Below, piece after piece: positions 37,424-46,770 of a stretch of DNA of 64,000 nucleotides. The DNA lies in the NCBI RefSeq assembly GCF_022179405.1, contig NZ_BPQT01000033.1, positions 80,507 through 144,506 of the forward strand. Reading direction: 5' to 3'. Within the stretch, counting starts at the first letter, position 1, and each line of letters begins with the position of its first letter. The stretch is from Methylobacterium marchantiae. Lineage in GTDB: Bacteria; Pseudomonadota; Alphaproteobacteria; Rhizobiales; Beijerinckiaceae. A program made the position numbers and the translations under genes. The notes beneath the pieces are model-generated. The model was not told the origin of the DNA, made no database searches, and worked only from the letters and a program-made list of their open reading frames with translations.

Positions 37424-40400
37424 TCAGTGACGTCCGGCCGAAGGCGTGATGCCCGGACGCGCCATCGCCTCGTCGAGCACCCGCGCGACGTGGAGAGCCT
37501 CCATTCCGAGCCCGTCATGGATCTGGTGGCGGCAGCTGGTGCCGTCGGCCACCACGAGGTCGTCGGGGCCGGCCTTGCGCAGGGCCGGGAACAGCGAGAG
37601 TTCGGCCATGGCCAGCGAGACGTCGATGGTCTCGGCGCCGTAGCCGAAGACGCCCGCCATGCCGCAACAACTCGATTCGATCACCCGCACATCCAGCCCC
37701 GGAACGGCGCGCAGGACCGTCTCCACCGCGCCCATGGCGGCGAAGGCCTTCTGGTGGCAATGGCCGTGCAGGTGCGCGACCCGTCCGTGCTGATCGGCCA
37801 GTGGCAGGGTGATCCGCCCGGCATCGAGATCGACCGCCAGCAATTCCTCGAACAGCAGGCTCGCCTTACTCAATTCACCCGCCTCAGGGCCGGGAAGCAG
37901 GGACGCGAACTCGTCGCGGAAGGTGAGGAGACAGGAGGGTTCGAGCCCGACGATCCGCGCCCCGGCCCGGATGTAGGGCAGCAGCGTGGTGAGGGTGCGA
38001 CGCGCCTCCTCGCGTGCCCGGTCGGTCTGTCCGGAGGCGAGGTAGGTGCGCCCGCAGCAGAGCGGACGCCGGCCGCGGCTGGGGAAGACGCGGTGCAGGC
38101 GGTAACCGGCCGCTTCCAGCACGCGCTCGGCCGCTTCGAGGTTCTCGCGCTCGAAGGCGCGGTTGAACGTGTCGCCGAACAGGACGACGTCGCGGAAATC
38201 CCCGGTCACGTCGCCGGGATGGGCCGGCTCGCCCTGCTCGACCCAAGGCCTGCGCCAGCGTGGCAGGCTGCGCCGCGCCGAGAGGCCGGCGACCCGCTCG
38301 GACAGGCGCGCCAGGGCCGGCACCCGGTCGCGCAGGTTGAGGAGCGGCGCCAGCCACGCCGCCGTGCCGGCATAGAGCGGCAGCGCCGCCACCAGCCGCT
38401 CCTTCAGCGGCAGGCCGTGGCGGGCGTGGTAGTGATGCAGGAACTCGACCTTCATCTTCGCCATGTCGATGCCGGTGGGGCATTCGCGGCGGCAGGCCTT
38501 GCACGAGACGCAGAGATCCAGCGTCCGCTTCATCTCGTGGCTGGTGAAGGCATTCGCCCCGAGCTGGCCCGATATCGCCAGCCGCAGGCTGTTCGCCCGG
38601 CCGCGGGTGAGGTGCTGCTCGTCTTTCGTGGCCCGGTAGGACGGGCACATCGCCCCGCCGGCGAGCTTCCGGCAGGTGCCGTTGTTGTTGCACATCTCGA
38701 CGGCGCCGCCGAAGCCGCCCCATTCCGACCAGTCGAGGGCCGCCTTCACCGGCTGGCTCACGGCATAGCCCGGCTGGAACCGCATCAGCGACCGGTCGTC
38801 CATCCGCAGCGGCCGCACGATCTTGCCGGGGTTGAGCCGGTTCTCCGGGTCGAACCCGACCTTTACCTGTTCGAAGGCGCGGGTCAGGCGCTCCCCGAAC
38901 ATCGGCGCGATGTATTCCGAGCGCGAGATGCCGTCGCCGTGCTCGCCCGAATACGAGCCCTTGAAGCGACGCACCTGCTCGCTCGCCGCCTCCGCGATGG
39001 CACGCATCTTGGCCACGTCGCCGCCCTGCTTCATGTCGAGGATCGGGCGGACATGCAGACAGCCGACGGAGGCATGGGCGTACCAGGTGCCGCGCGTGCC
39101 GTGCTTCGTGAACACCTCCGTCACCGCGTCGGTGTAATCGGCGAGATGCTCCAGCGGCACCGCGCAATCCTCGATGAAGGAGACGGGCTTGGCGTCGCCC
39201 TTCATCGACATCATGATGTTGAGGCAGGCCTCGCGCACTTCCCAGACCGATTTCTGGCGTACCGGTTGCGGCACCTCCACGACGGCATCCACATGGCCGT
39301 GATCGGCCATGCAGGCGTCGAGGCGCTTCAGGTCGCGCATCAGCGCGTCCCGGTCGTCGCCGGCGAATTCCACCAGGAGCAGGCAGTTCGGCGTGCCGCG
39401 GGTGATGTCGGCCAGCGTCGCCCGGAACAGCGGGATATCGGCGCCGAGCACCAGCACGTTGTTGTCGACGAGTTCCACCGCCACGGGGTCGAGGTCGACG
39501 ATCGCCTTCGTGGTCTCCATGGCCGATCGGAACGAAGGGAAATGGCAGACCCCCATCACCCGATGGGCCGGCAGGCGCGAGAGCTTCAGGGTCACGCTGG
39601 TGGTCGCCGCCAGCGTCCCCTCCGAGCCGATGAGGAGATGGGCGAGGTTCGGCCGCGCCTCGATCAGCGCGTCGAGATTGTAGCCCCCGACCCGGCGCTG
39701 CACCCGTGGGTACATCCGCAGGATTTCGTCCCGCTCGGATTCGGCCAGCGCCCGCATGGCGGCGGCGAGGTCGCCGGCCCGCCGCGAGCCGACCACGCCC
39801 GTCGCCTCGTTGCCGGTGAGGCCGAAGCCGAAGGGCTCGCCGTCGTGGAACAGCGCCTCCAGACTCAGGACGTTGTCGCTCATCTTGCCGAAGCGCAGGG
39901 AGCGCGCGCCGCAGGAATTGTTGCCGGCCATGCCGCCGATGGTGCAGCGGGTGGCGGTGGAGGGCTCGACGGGGAAGAACCAGCCATCGGCCTTCACGCG
40001 GGTATTGAGCCGTTCCAGCACCATGCCGGGCTCCACCGTGATCGTTCCGGCTTGCGGGTCGTAGGCGATGATCCCGTTGAAATGGCGCGAGCAATCGACC
40101 ACGAGGCCGCGCCCGATGGGTTGGCCGTTCTGCGAAGTACCGCCGCCGCGCATGATGACCGGCACGTCGTGCTCGGCCGCGATCTCGAGGGTCGCGGCGA
40201 TGTCGGCGGCATTGCGGGGCAGGACCACGCCCGCCGGCATGATCTGGTAGATCGAGGCGTCGTTGGCGTAGCGCCCGCGGGTGAAGGCATCGAACCGTGC
40301 CTCACCGCGCAAGGCCTCGGCGAGGCGCCGCGGAAGGCCGGCCCCCTGGCGGTTGGCGGCGCGGGGGCTGACCGGATTCGCGCCGATCGCGGGCGAAGCG

Positions 40401-40447
40401 ATGGGCTGCGGGCCGGTGGCAGGCTCAGCCGTGGCGGTCATGTCCAT
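37424..40447 (-). CDS. YdiJ-like FAD/4Fe-4S D-2-hydroxyacid dehydrogenase
   Basis: Large flavoprotein of about 1007 residues of the YdiJ/D-lactate dehydrogenase group (the E. coli relative oxidises D-2-hydroxyglutarate). The N-terminal PCMH-type FAD domain has PVIMRGGGTSQNGQPIGRGLV and NSCGARSLRFGKMSDNVLS. A FAD-oxidase C-terminal domain follows. Ferredoxin-type clusters are indicated by CNNNGTCRKLAGGAMCPSY and CVSCKACRRECPTGID, and the CCG domain has CCGRTYLASG, GLEPSCL, HGHCHQKAF and ESSCCGMAGVFGYG. The ATG at 40447 has a GAGGG RBS; a GTG just upstream is possible. It is divergent from the threonine aldolase gene. Confidence 0.87.
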   Translation of the reverse strand: MDMTATAEPATGPQPIASPAIGANPVSPRAANRQGAGLPRRLAEALRGEARFDAFTRGRYANDASIYQIMPAGVVLPRNAADIAATLEIAAEHDVPVIMRGGGTSQNGQPIGRGLVVDCSRHFNGIIAYDPQAGTITVEPGMVLERLNTRVKADGWFFPVEPSTATRCTIGGMAGNNSCGARSLRFGKMSDNVLSLEALFHDGEPFGFGLTGNEATGVVGSRRAGDLAAAMRALAESERDEILRMYPRVQRRVGGYNLDALIEARPNLAHLLIGSEGTLAATTSVTLKLSRLPAHRVMGVCHFPSFRSAMETTKAIVDLDPVAVELVDNNVLVLGADIPLFRATLADITRGTPNCLLLVEFAGDDRDALMRDLKRLDACMADHGHVDAVVEVPQPVRQKSVWEVREACLNIMMSMKGDAKPVSFIEDCAVPLEHLADYTDAVTEVFTKHGTRGTWYAHASVGCLHVRPILDMKQGGDVAKMRAIAEAASEQVRRFKGSYSGEHGDGISRSEYIAPMFGERLTRAFEQVKVGFDPENRLNPGKIVRPLRMDDRSLMRFQPGYAVSQPVKAALDWSEWGGFGGAVEMCNNNGTCRKLAGGAMCPSYRATKDEQHLTRGRANSLRLAISGQLGANAFTSHEMKRTLDLCVSCKACRRECPTGIDMAKMKVEFLHHYHARHGLPLKERLVAALPLYAGTAAWLAPLLNLRDRVPALARLSERVAGLSARRSLPRWRRPWVEQGEPAHPGDVTGDFRDVVLFGDTFNRAFERENLEAAERVLEAAGYRLHRVFPSRGRRPLCCGRTYLASGQTDRAREEARRTLTTLLPYIRAGARIVGLEPSCLLTFRDEFASLLPGPEAGELSKASLLFEELLAVDLDAGRITLPLADQHGRVAHLHGHCHQKAFAAMGAVETVLRAVPGLDVRVIESSCCGMAGVFGYGAETIDVSLAMAELSLFPALRKAGPDDLVVADGTSCRHQIHDGLGMEALHVARVLDEAMARPGITPSAGRH

Positions 40448-40555
40448 CACCCTCGTGAGGATTGCGTGGGATCGCTCGAACGGGCGGTATCAGCGGTGTT
40501 CGAGCAGCGACGTGGTGGCGTGATCGTGCCGGTGGTCTAAGATGGGCGCGTAGGA

Positions 40556-40565
40556 TTGCATGCAA
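40556..40565. promoter_or_regulatory. Palindrome upstream of the threonine aldolase gene
   Basis: Perfect 10-base palindrome TTGCATGCAA, 15 bases before the aldolase ATG. It could be an operator, for example for the GntR regulator encoded at 41.7 kb. It is a short match only. Confidence 0.25.
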
Positions 40566-40579
40566 AACAGGGCATCGGC

Positions 40580-41623
40580 ATGATCGATTTGTATAGCGAT
40601 ACGCAGACCCGGCCGACGCCCGGCATGCGCGAGGCCATGGCGCGGGCTGAGGTCGGCGACGAGCAATCGGATTCCGATCCAACGACCCTGGCCCTGTGCG
40701 AGCGGGTGGCGGATCTTCTCGGCGCGGAGGCGGGCGTGTTCATGCCGTCCGGCACAATGTGCAACCTCGTCTCGATCCTGGTCCAGACGAGGCCCGGAGA
40801 CGAGATCATCGTCGACGACCAATCCCATATCTACAACACAGAGGCGGCCGGATCGGCCGCGATCGGCGGCGTCTCGGTGAAGGCCCTGGCGACGCCGGCC
40901 GGCCTCTACACGCCGGAGGCGTTCGAGGCGGCGATCCGCCCTCCCGCCCGCACGGCACCGCGCTCGGCCCTGGTCTCGGTGGAGCAGACCACGAGCTTTT
41001 CCGGAGGCTCGGTCTGGGCTCTCGAGCACATGCGCCGCATCCGCAACATCGCCCATGACAGAGGCCTCAAGGCGCATATCGACGGCGCGCGCCTGCTCAA
41101 CGCGGTGGCCGCCACCGACATCTCCGCCAGGGACTACGCCAAAGGCTTCGACAGCGTCTGGATCGATCTGAGCAAGGGCCTCGGCTGCCCGGTCGGCGCG
41201 GTGCTCTGCGGCAGCCGGGACTTCGTCGTCGAGGCCTGGCGCTGGAAGTACCGGCTCGGCGGAGCCATGCGGCAGTCGGGCATCCTCGCCGCGGCCGGGC
41301 TCTACGCTCTCGATCACCATGTGGATCAGCTGGAACTCGACAACGCCAATGCCGGAGAGTTGAAGGCCCGCATCGCCGGCGCCCCCGGTCTCTCCATCGC
41401 GCCCGATGTGGCCCAATCCAACATCCTGTGCTTCTCGGTGGAGCCGCTGGGCGTCACCGCGACTACTTTCGCCGAGGCGTGTCTCGCCGAAGGCGTGCGC
41501 ATCCGCGCCATCGGCCCCCACCAGATCCGTGCGACGACCCATCTCGACGTCGATCGAGCCGGCATCCTGCAAGCAGCGGCGGTGATCCGGGCGCAGGCCG
41601 CACGTTTCCACGCGGCGCGCTGA
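40580..41623 (+). CDS. Low-specificity L-threonine aldolase / beta-eliminating lyase family
   Basis: PLP enzyme of 347 residues, aspartate-aminotransferase fold type I, threonine aldolase subgroup: cleaves L-threonine or allo-threonine to glycine and acetaldehyde. MIDLYSDTQTRPTPGMREAMARAEVGDEQ is the family N-terminus; HIDGARLLNAV precedes the PLP-binding Lys in WIDLSKGLGCPVGAVLCG; YRLGGAMRQSGILAAAGLYAL is conserved. The ATG at 40580 fits; a TTG 24 bases upstream is an unlikely alternative. It is convergent with gntR. Its place beside serine/glyoxylate-type genes suggests a glycine-forming role. Confidence 0.88.
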   Translation: MIDLYSDTQTRPTPGMREAMARAEVGDEQSDSDPTTLALCERVADLLGAEAGVFMPSGTMCNLVSILVQTRPGDEIIVDDQSHIYNTEAAGSAAIGGVSVKALATPAGLYTPEAFEAAIRPPARTAPRSALVSVEQTTSFSGGSVWALEHMRRIRNIAHDRGLKAHIDGARLLNAVAATDISARDYAKGFDSVWIDLSKGLGCPVGAVLCGSRDFVVEAWRWKYRLGGAMRQSGILAAAGLYALDHHVDQLELDNANAGELKARIAGAPGLSIAPDVAQSNILCFSVEPLGVTATTFAEACLAEGVRIRAIGPHQIRATTHLDVDRAGILQAAAVIRAQAARFHAAR

Positions 41624-41701
41624 GCCGCGATGACGATCAGCGCCCAGCGGCGAGACGGCGTATGATGGTGAGACCTCGACCGTGACGGACATGGCACCCC
41701 G

Positions 41702-42460
41702 TCACGATGCGGTGTCTTCGGTGTCCGGCGGCGGAGCCGTCTCCCGCCCCGCGGCCGCGCGGCGCTTGTTGCGCAGGTGCCTGAACAGGATGTCGCTGAG
41801 GTCGTTGCCGGCGCGCCGGCGCAGCGCATCGAGGATTTCCTCGTGTTCGCGCATCGCCTCGCCCCAGCGATCGCGGTTCTCGTCGAGATTGGCCGAGTAG
41901 CGAACACGACGCAGGCGCCCGGCGAAGTTGGCGTAGCTGGTCCGCAGCGGCTCGTTATCGGCCGCCTGAACGATCCGGTCGTGGATCGCCTGATTGCACG
42001 CGAAATAGCCGTGCAGGTCGCGCCGCATGTAGCAGCCATACATCTCGTGGTGCAGGCGCTCGATCTCGGCAAAGGCGGCGGGCGTGATCTTCTCGCAGGC
42101 GAGGCGTCCGGCCAAAGCTTCGAGCCCGCCCATCACGTCGAACAGGTCGACCAGCTCATGGCCGTCGAGCTGGCGCACCCGCGCGCCCCGGTTCGGCAGC
42201 AGCTCGATCAGCCCCTCCGAGGCGAGCACCTTCAGCGCCTCGCGCAGGGGCGTCCGCGAGATTCCGAAGCGCTCGCACAGGATCCGCTCCGGGACCCGGG
42301 CGCCCGGCGCCAGGTTCCCCTCGACGATGTAGTCCCGAAGGCGGGTGAGAAGCTCGCCGTGGAGAGATCTGGCCAGGGACTGGATTGGAGGAAGACGCGC
42401 GCCGTCGTTGGCCGCGGAACCGGCATCTGCATCGGGTTCGGAGACGGGATCAAGCACCAT
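41702..42460 (-). CDS. GntR family transcriptional regulator (FadR/FCD subgroup)
   Basis: Regulator of 252 residues. The winged helix at about 37-105 has LRDYIVEGNLAPGARVPERILCERFGISRTPLREALKVLASEGLI. The C-terminal all-helical FCD domain carries metal-binding His residues in IERLHHEMYG, ACNQAIHDRI and MREHEEIL. Such regulators usually respond to a small acid and control adjacent catabolic genes. It is divergent from the aminotransferase-like gene, with an inverted repeat between them. Confidence 0.9.
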   Translation of the reverse strand: MVLDPVSEPDADAGSAANDGARLPPIQSLARSLHGELLTRLRDYIVEGNLAPGARVPERILCERFGISRTPLREALKVLASEGLIELLPNRGARVRQLDGHELVDLFDVMGGLEALAGRLACEKITPAAFAEIERLHHEMYGCYMRRDLHGYFACNQAIHDRIVQAADNEPLRTSYANFAGRLRRVRYSANLDENRDRWGEAMREHEEILDALRRRAGNDLSDILFRHLRNKRRAAAGRETAPPPDTEDTAS

Positions 42461-42514
42461 AATGCGGACTTACCAGCCGAAAGCGCGAAGGTCGAGGATC
42501 AATGTCCGCATAAT
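42459..42514. promoter_or_regulatory. Inverted repeat in the gntR/aminotransferase intergenic region
   Basis: ATAATGCGGAC at 42459-42469 and GTCCGCATAAT at 42504-42514 form an interrupted inverted repeat with one mismatch. It overlaps the gntR start and lies about 105 bases upstream of the aminotransferase start. It could be the GntR operator or a pair of half-sites. Confidence 0.4.
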
Positions 42515-42618
42515 AATGCTTGCTCTCCAAAAAAATGAATGCAATTTTCCGCCGCATCGCGCCTCAAACGTCGATCTCGGGGCGACGCTCCCCTCGACCG
42601 GCCATCGCGGAGACATCG

Positions 42619-43794
42619 ATGACGACACGGACCGGACGCCACTTCCTGCACATTCCGGGCCCCAGCCCGGTGCCCGAGCGTGTTCTGCGCGCCATGGACC
42701 TGCCGGTGATCGACCATCGCGGGCCAGACTTCGCCGGACTCGGCAAGGCGGTGCTGGAGGGGGCCCAGGCGATTTTCCAGACCCGTTCGCCGGTCATCAT
42801 TTATCCGGGCTCCGGCACCGGGGCCTGGGAATCGGCCATCGTCAACACGCTGTCGGCCGGCGACCGGGTGCTGATGTTCGAGACCGGCCATTTCGCCACC
42901 CTGTGGCGGCAGATGGCGGCGCGCTGGGGGATCGAGGTCGAGTTCGTGCCCGGCGACTGGCGCCGCGGCGTCGATCCGGCACGGGTCGAAGCGATCCTCT
43001 CCGAGGACCGTTCCAAGTCGATCAAGGCCGTGATGGTGGTCCACAACGAGACCTCGACCGGCGCGACGAGCCGGATCGGCGAGATCCGCAAGGCCATGGA
43101 TCGGGCGAACCATCCGGCCCTTTTCTTCGTCGATACGATTTCGGGTCTCGGCTCGGCGGAATACGCCCATGACGAATGGGGCGTCGACGTCGCGGTGAGC
43201 TGTTCGCAGAAGGGTCTGATGCTCCCGCCGGGTCTCGGCCTCGTCGCCCTGTCGGACAAGGCACTTGCTGCCTCGAAGACTGCGACGCTGCCGCGCTCCT
43301 ACTGGGATTGGGAGGACATGCTTAAGCCGAATGCCGGCGGCTACTTCCCCTATACGCCAGCGACGAACCTTCTCTACGGCCTGCGCGAGGCCATCGTCAT
43401 GCTGATGGAAGAAGGACTGCCCCAGGTCTTCGCCCGCCACCAGCGGCTGGCCGCCGCCACCCGTGCCGCCGTGGAGGGCTGGGGCCTTGAGATCCTGTGC
43501 CAGGAGCCTTCGGAACACTCGCCGGTCCTCACCGCCGTGATGCTGCCCGAAGGCCACGATGCGGACGCCCTGCGCAGGCTCATCCTCGAAAAATACGATC
43601 TCTCGCTCGGCACCGGGCTCGCCAAGCTCAGCGGCAAAGTCTTTCGCATCGGCCATCTCGGCGAATGCAACGACCTGACGTTGATGGCCGCCTTGTCCGG
43701 CGTCGAGATGGGCCTCAAGGCCGGAGGCGTGCCCCACACGCGCGGCGGCGTGCTGGCGGCGATGGACGCCCTGCGCTCCGGGCTGGACGACTGA
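42619..43794 (+). CDS. sgaA: Serine--glyoxylate aminotransferase-like PLP enzyme (class V)
   Basis: Class V aminotransferase of 391 residues, closest to serine-glyoxylate aminotransferases (serine + glyoxylate to hydroxypyruvate + glycine) and alanine-glyoxylate aminotransferases. HFLHIPGPSPVPERVLRAMD and VIDHRGPDF are the family N-terminus. The PLP region FFVDTISGLGSAEYAHDEWGVDVAVSCSQKGLMLPPGLGL has the Schiff-base Lys in CSQKG. GKVFRIGHLGECNDLTLMAALSGVEM is the conserved C-terminus. The ATG at 42619 is taken as start. It is the first gene of a block that continues with MFS, CoA-transferase and hydratase genes. Confidence 0.88.
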   Translation: MTTRTGRHFLHIPGPSPVPERVLRAMDLPVIDHRGPDFAGLGKAVLEGAQAIFQTRSPVIIYPGSGTGAWESAIVNTLSAGDRVLMFETGHFATLWRQMAARWGIEVEFVPGDWRRGVDPARVEAILSEDRSKSIKAVMVVHNETSTGATSRIGEIRKAMDRANHPALFFVDTISGLGSAEYAHDEWGVDVAVSCSQKGLMLPPGLGLVALSDKALAASKTATLPRSYWDWEDMLKPNAGGYFPYTPATNLLYGLREAIVMLMEEGLPQVFARHQRLAAATRAAVEGWGLEILCQEPSEHSPVLTAVMLPEGHDADALRRLILEKYDLSLGTGLAKLSGKVFRIGHLGECNDLTLMAALSGVEMGLKAGGVPHTRGGVLAAMDALRSGLDD

Positions 43795-43922
43795 GTAGCA
43801 CATCCCCTTCCCCAGTGCGGGCAGGGGAACGCGTCAGAAACACCAAGCATCCCCGCGTGCCCCCCAGGAAAACCCGGCAATCAGATCGGGCGGGGTGACA
43901 CGTTCAACCGGAGGAAACCCCG

Positions 43923-45215
43923 ATGACGCCAGTCAAGAGACGCGTCTCCGCGTCGAACATGGTGCTGTTCCTGCTCTGCCTGATGTATTTCGTCACCTAT
44001 CTCGACAGGGTGAACATCGCCACGGCGGGCGGCGAGATCATGAAGGACCTCGGGCTGTCGAACACGCAGTTCGGCCTGATCCTGTCCGCCTTCGCCTATC
44101 CCTACGCCATCTTCCAAGTCATCGGCGGCTCGGTGGGCGACAAGTTCGGAGCCCGGCGCACCCTCCTCGTCTGTGGACTGATCTGGGCCTCGGCGACGAT
44201 CCTCACCGGGTTCGTGGGCGGGCTGGTCAGCCTGTTCCTCGCCCGGGTGCTGCTGGGATTCGGCGAGGGCGCCACCTTCCCCACCGCCACCCGCGCCATG
44301 CAGAACTGGACCGCGCCGGGCCGGCGCGGCTTCGCGCAGGGCATCACCCACGCCTTCGCGCGGCTGGGCAATGCGGTGGCGCCGCCCATCGTCGCCTTCC
44401 TGATCTACCAGGTCGGCTGGCGCTTCGGCTTCGTCATCCTCGGCTTCGCGAGCTTCCTCTGGGTCGTGGTCTGGTACCTGTATTTCCGCGACGATCCGAA
44501 GGATCACCCCGCCATCACGCAGGAAGAGCTCGCGGTCCTGCCCGAGCCGCGTAAGGTCGGCGCCAAGCAGAACATCCCCTGGGGCCGCCTGACGAAGCGC
44601 ATCCTGCCGGTGACGCTGACCTATTTCTGCTACGGCTGGACCCTGTGGCTGTTCCTCGGCTGGCTGCCGAGCTTCTTCAAGCTCAATTACGGCCTCGACT
44701 TGAAGAATTCGGCCCTGTTCGCCTCGGGCGTCTTCTTCGCCGGCGTCGTCGGCGACACGCTGGGCGGCGTGTTCAGCGACCGCATCCTGAAGAAGACCGG
44801 CAACCTCAAGCTCGCCCGGCTCAGCGTGATCGTGACCGGCTTCCTCGGCGCGGCGGCGAGCCTCACGGGCGTGTTCTTCACGCGTGACCTCACCCTGGTG
44901 GCCCTGCTGCTGAGCTCGGGCTTCTTCTTCGCCGAACTCGTCATCGGTCCGATCTGGTCGGTGCCGATGGACATCGCGCCGAAATATTCGGGCACGGCGG
45001 CCGGCTTGATGAACACCGGTTCGGCGGTAGCGGCGATCATTTCCCCCATCGTGTTCGGGCTCATCGTCGACGCCACGGGAAGCTGGACCCTGCCCTTCGC
45101 CGGCTCCATCGGCCTCTGCCTCCTTGGCGCGGGCCTCGCCTTCACCATGCACCCGGAGCGTCCGTTCGAGGAGGAGCCGGAGGTGCCCCTGGGGCGGGCG
45201 GTGCCGGCGGAGTAG
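43923..45215 (+). CDS. MFS transporter of the anion:cation symporter (ACS) type
   Basis: Twelve-span carrier of 430 residues. MVLFLLCLMYFVTYLDRVNIATAG is the ACS-family first helix, with the D-R motif, and VIGGSVGDKFGARRTLLVCG is the signature loop between TM2 and TM3. The central cytoplasmic loop and IAPKYSGTAAGLMNTGSAVA in the second half are typical. Relatives carry organic acids such as hexuronates, phthalate or tartrate. A strong RBS (GGAGGAAA) sits before the ATG. It lies between the class V aminotransferase and the CaiB/BaiF gene, so it probably imports the cluster's substrate. Confidence 0.88.
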   Translation: MTPVKRRVSASNMVLFLLCLMYFVTYLDRVNIATAGGEIMKDLGLSNTQFGLILSAFAYPYAIFQVIGGSVGDKFGARRTLLVCGLIWASATILTGFVGGLVSLFLARVLLGFGEGATFPTATRAMQNWTAPGRRGFAQGITHAFARLGNAVAPPIVAFLIYQVGWRFGFVILGFASFLWVVVWYLYFRDDPKDHPAITQEELAVLPEPRKVGAKQNIPWGRLTKRILPVTLTYFCYGWTLWLFLGWLPSFFKLNYGLDLKNSALFASGVFFAGVVGDTLGGVFSDRILKKTGNLKLARLSVIVTGFLGAAASLTGVFFTRDLTLVALLLSSGFFFAELVIGPIWSVPMDIAPKYSGTAAGLMNTGSAVAAIISPIVFGLIVDATGSWTLPFAGSIGLCLLGAGLAFTMHPERPFEEEPEVPLGRAVPAE

Positions 45216-45277
45216 CGGGCATTCCCGTTTCCCGACAGGTGAGGCGACGTGCTCGTCGGACACCCACGCGCAGCACC

Positions 45278-45419
45278 CCGTCATCCCGGGGCCGCGCAGC
45301 GGAGCCCGGGATCCAGAAACGCAAGTGGTGCAAGACTTTACACCGTCGGCGGCTCTGGATTGCACGCCGCTGGCGCGCCCCTCCGAGTCCGGGCTCGCCT
45401 GCGGCGCCCCGGATGACGG
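45278..45419. repeat. Extragenic imperfect palindromic repeat
   Basis: Left arm begins CCGTCATCCCGGGGCCGCGC at 45278; the right arm ends CGGCGCCCCGGATGACGG at 45419 and is roughly the reverse complement of the left. Both arms contain the CCCGGGATCCAG / CTGGAT.. core. This family of extragenic elements is common in Rhizobiales genomes. It occupies most of the 313-base gap between the MFS and CoA-transferase genes. Confidence 0.75.
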
Positions 45420-45528
45420 TGTGGTGCCCTGCGAGCGGAGCCAACAGATGCGCGCGGCCTTCCTTGCCGCCGTCAGCGACAGTCCAGCCGGCAGGCCCGG
45501 CCCCGGCACAACACAGGAACCCGGCACG

Positions 45529-46770
45529 ATGGACGAACCCGTGCACGACACCCCCACCCCGCGCCCCACCTCGCGTCCCTTGCCCCTCGCGGGCATCCGC
45601 GTCCTCGACGTGACGCAGGTGATGGCGGGGCCGTTCTGCAGCATGCTGCTCGCCGATCTCGGGGCGGACGTCGTCAAGATCGAGCCGCCGGGCACGGGGG
45701 ACCAGACCCGCGGTGCCATGGGGTTCAAGATGAAGGGGCCCGACAGCATGGGCTTCCTCAACATGAACCGGAACAAGCGCAGTCTCGCCCTGAACCTCAA
45801 ATCCGATGCGGGCCGGGACCTGCTGCTCGATCTCGCCGCCAGCGCGAACGTCCTCGTCGAGAATTACCGGCCGGGAGTCATGACCCGGCTCGGGCTCGGC
45901 TACGAGGCGATGCGCGCCCGCAATCCGGGCCTGATCTATGCCAGCATTTCGGGCTTCGGCCAGTCGGGCCCCTGGGCGAAACGGCCGGGATACGACCTGA
46001 TGGCCCAGGCGATGTCGGGTGTGATGAGCGTCACCGGCCATCCAGGAGGTCCGCCGGTCAAGGCCGGCGTACCGGTCGCCGATATCGGCTGCGCCCTGTT
46101 CGCGGTCTACGCGATCCTCTCCGCCTATATCGGGCGCCAGGCCGGCGGCGAGGGCCAGTACATTGATGCCTCCCTGTTCGACGCGGCCCTGGCCTTCTCG
46201 ATCTGGGATGTCTCCGAATATTGGGGGACGGGCCGCATCCCGCAGCCGCTCGGTACCTCCAACCGCATGAGCGCGCCCTACCAGGCGGTGCGAGCCTCGG
46301 ACGGCTACTTCGTCATGGGTGCGACGAACCAGAAGCTCTGGCGCCTGCTCTGCGACGTGCTCGGTCGCGGCGACCTGTTCGAGGATTCCCGTTTCCTCGA
46401 CATCCCCGGCCGCCTCGCCAACCGCGAGGAGTTGATCGAGGAACTGGAGCGGAGCTTCGCCGTGAAGACCGCCGAGGAATGGGTCTCCCTGCTCCTCGAC
46501 GCCGGCATACCGGCCGGCCGCATGAACACTTATCCGGAGGCGTTCGAGAGCGAGCACGGCCGGCACCGGCAGATGCGCATCGAGGTCCCGCACCCGATCG
46601 AAGGCACGGTGCCGAATATCGGCTTTCCCGTGAAGCTGATGGGCACGCCCCAGCGCACCCGCAGGCACGCGCCCCTGCTCGGCGAGCACAGCGACGAGGT
46701 GCTGACGGAGTTCGGTCTCTCGGCGGACGAGATCGAGACCCTGCGCTCGCGCGGCGCCTTCGCCGCATGA
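45529..46770 (+). CDS. CaiB/BaiF family CoA-transferase
   Basis: Class III CoA-transferase of 413 residues. LAGIRVLDVTQVMAGPFCSM and LADLGADVVKIEPPGTGDQTR are the family N-terminus; the catalytic Asp region is VADIGCALFAVYAILSAYIGRQAGGEGQYIDASLFD, and FVMGATNQKLWRLLCDVLGRGDL lies in the second half. It moves CoA between acyl donors and carboxylic acids; the acid is unknown. The ATG at 45529 fits the conserved start; an upstream frame runs through the palindromic repeat and is not coding. Its stop overlaps the hydratase start (ATGA). Confidence 0.9.
   Translation: MDEPVHDTPTPRPTSRPLPLAGIRVLDVTQVMAGPFCSMLLADLGADVVKIEPPGTGDQTRGAMGFKMKGPDSMGFLNMNRNKRSLALNLKSDAGRDLLLDLAASANVLVENYRPGVMTRLGLGYEAMRARNPGLIYASISGFGQSGPWAKRPGYDLMAQAMSGVMSVTGHPGGPPVKAGVPVADIGCALFAVYAILSAYIGRQAGGEGQYIDASLFDAALAFSIWDVSEYWGTGRIPQPLGTSNRMSAPYQAVRASDGYFVMGATNQKLWRLLCDVLGRGDLFEDSRFLDIPGRLANREELIEELERSFAVKTAEEWVSLLLDAGIPAGRMNTYPEAFESEHGRHRQMRIEVPHPIEGTVPNIGFPVKLMGTPQRTRRHAPLLGEHSDEVLTEFGLSADEIETLRSRGAFAA

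Noticed and set aside
37304-40540. Very long plus-strand open frame opposite the YdiJ-like dehydrogenase
   Set aside because: It is a mirror of the strongly supported minus-strand gene, with His/Arg/Gly-rich low-complexity translation and no recognisable domains.
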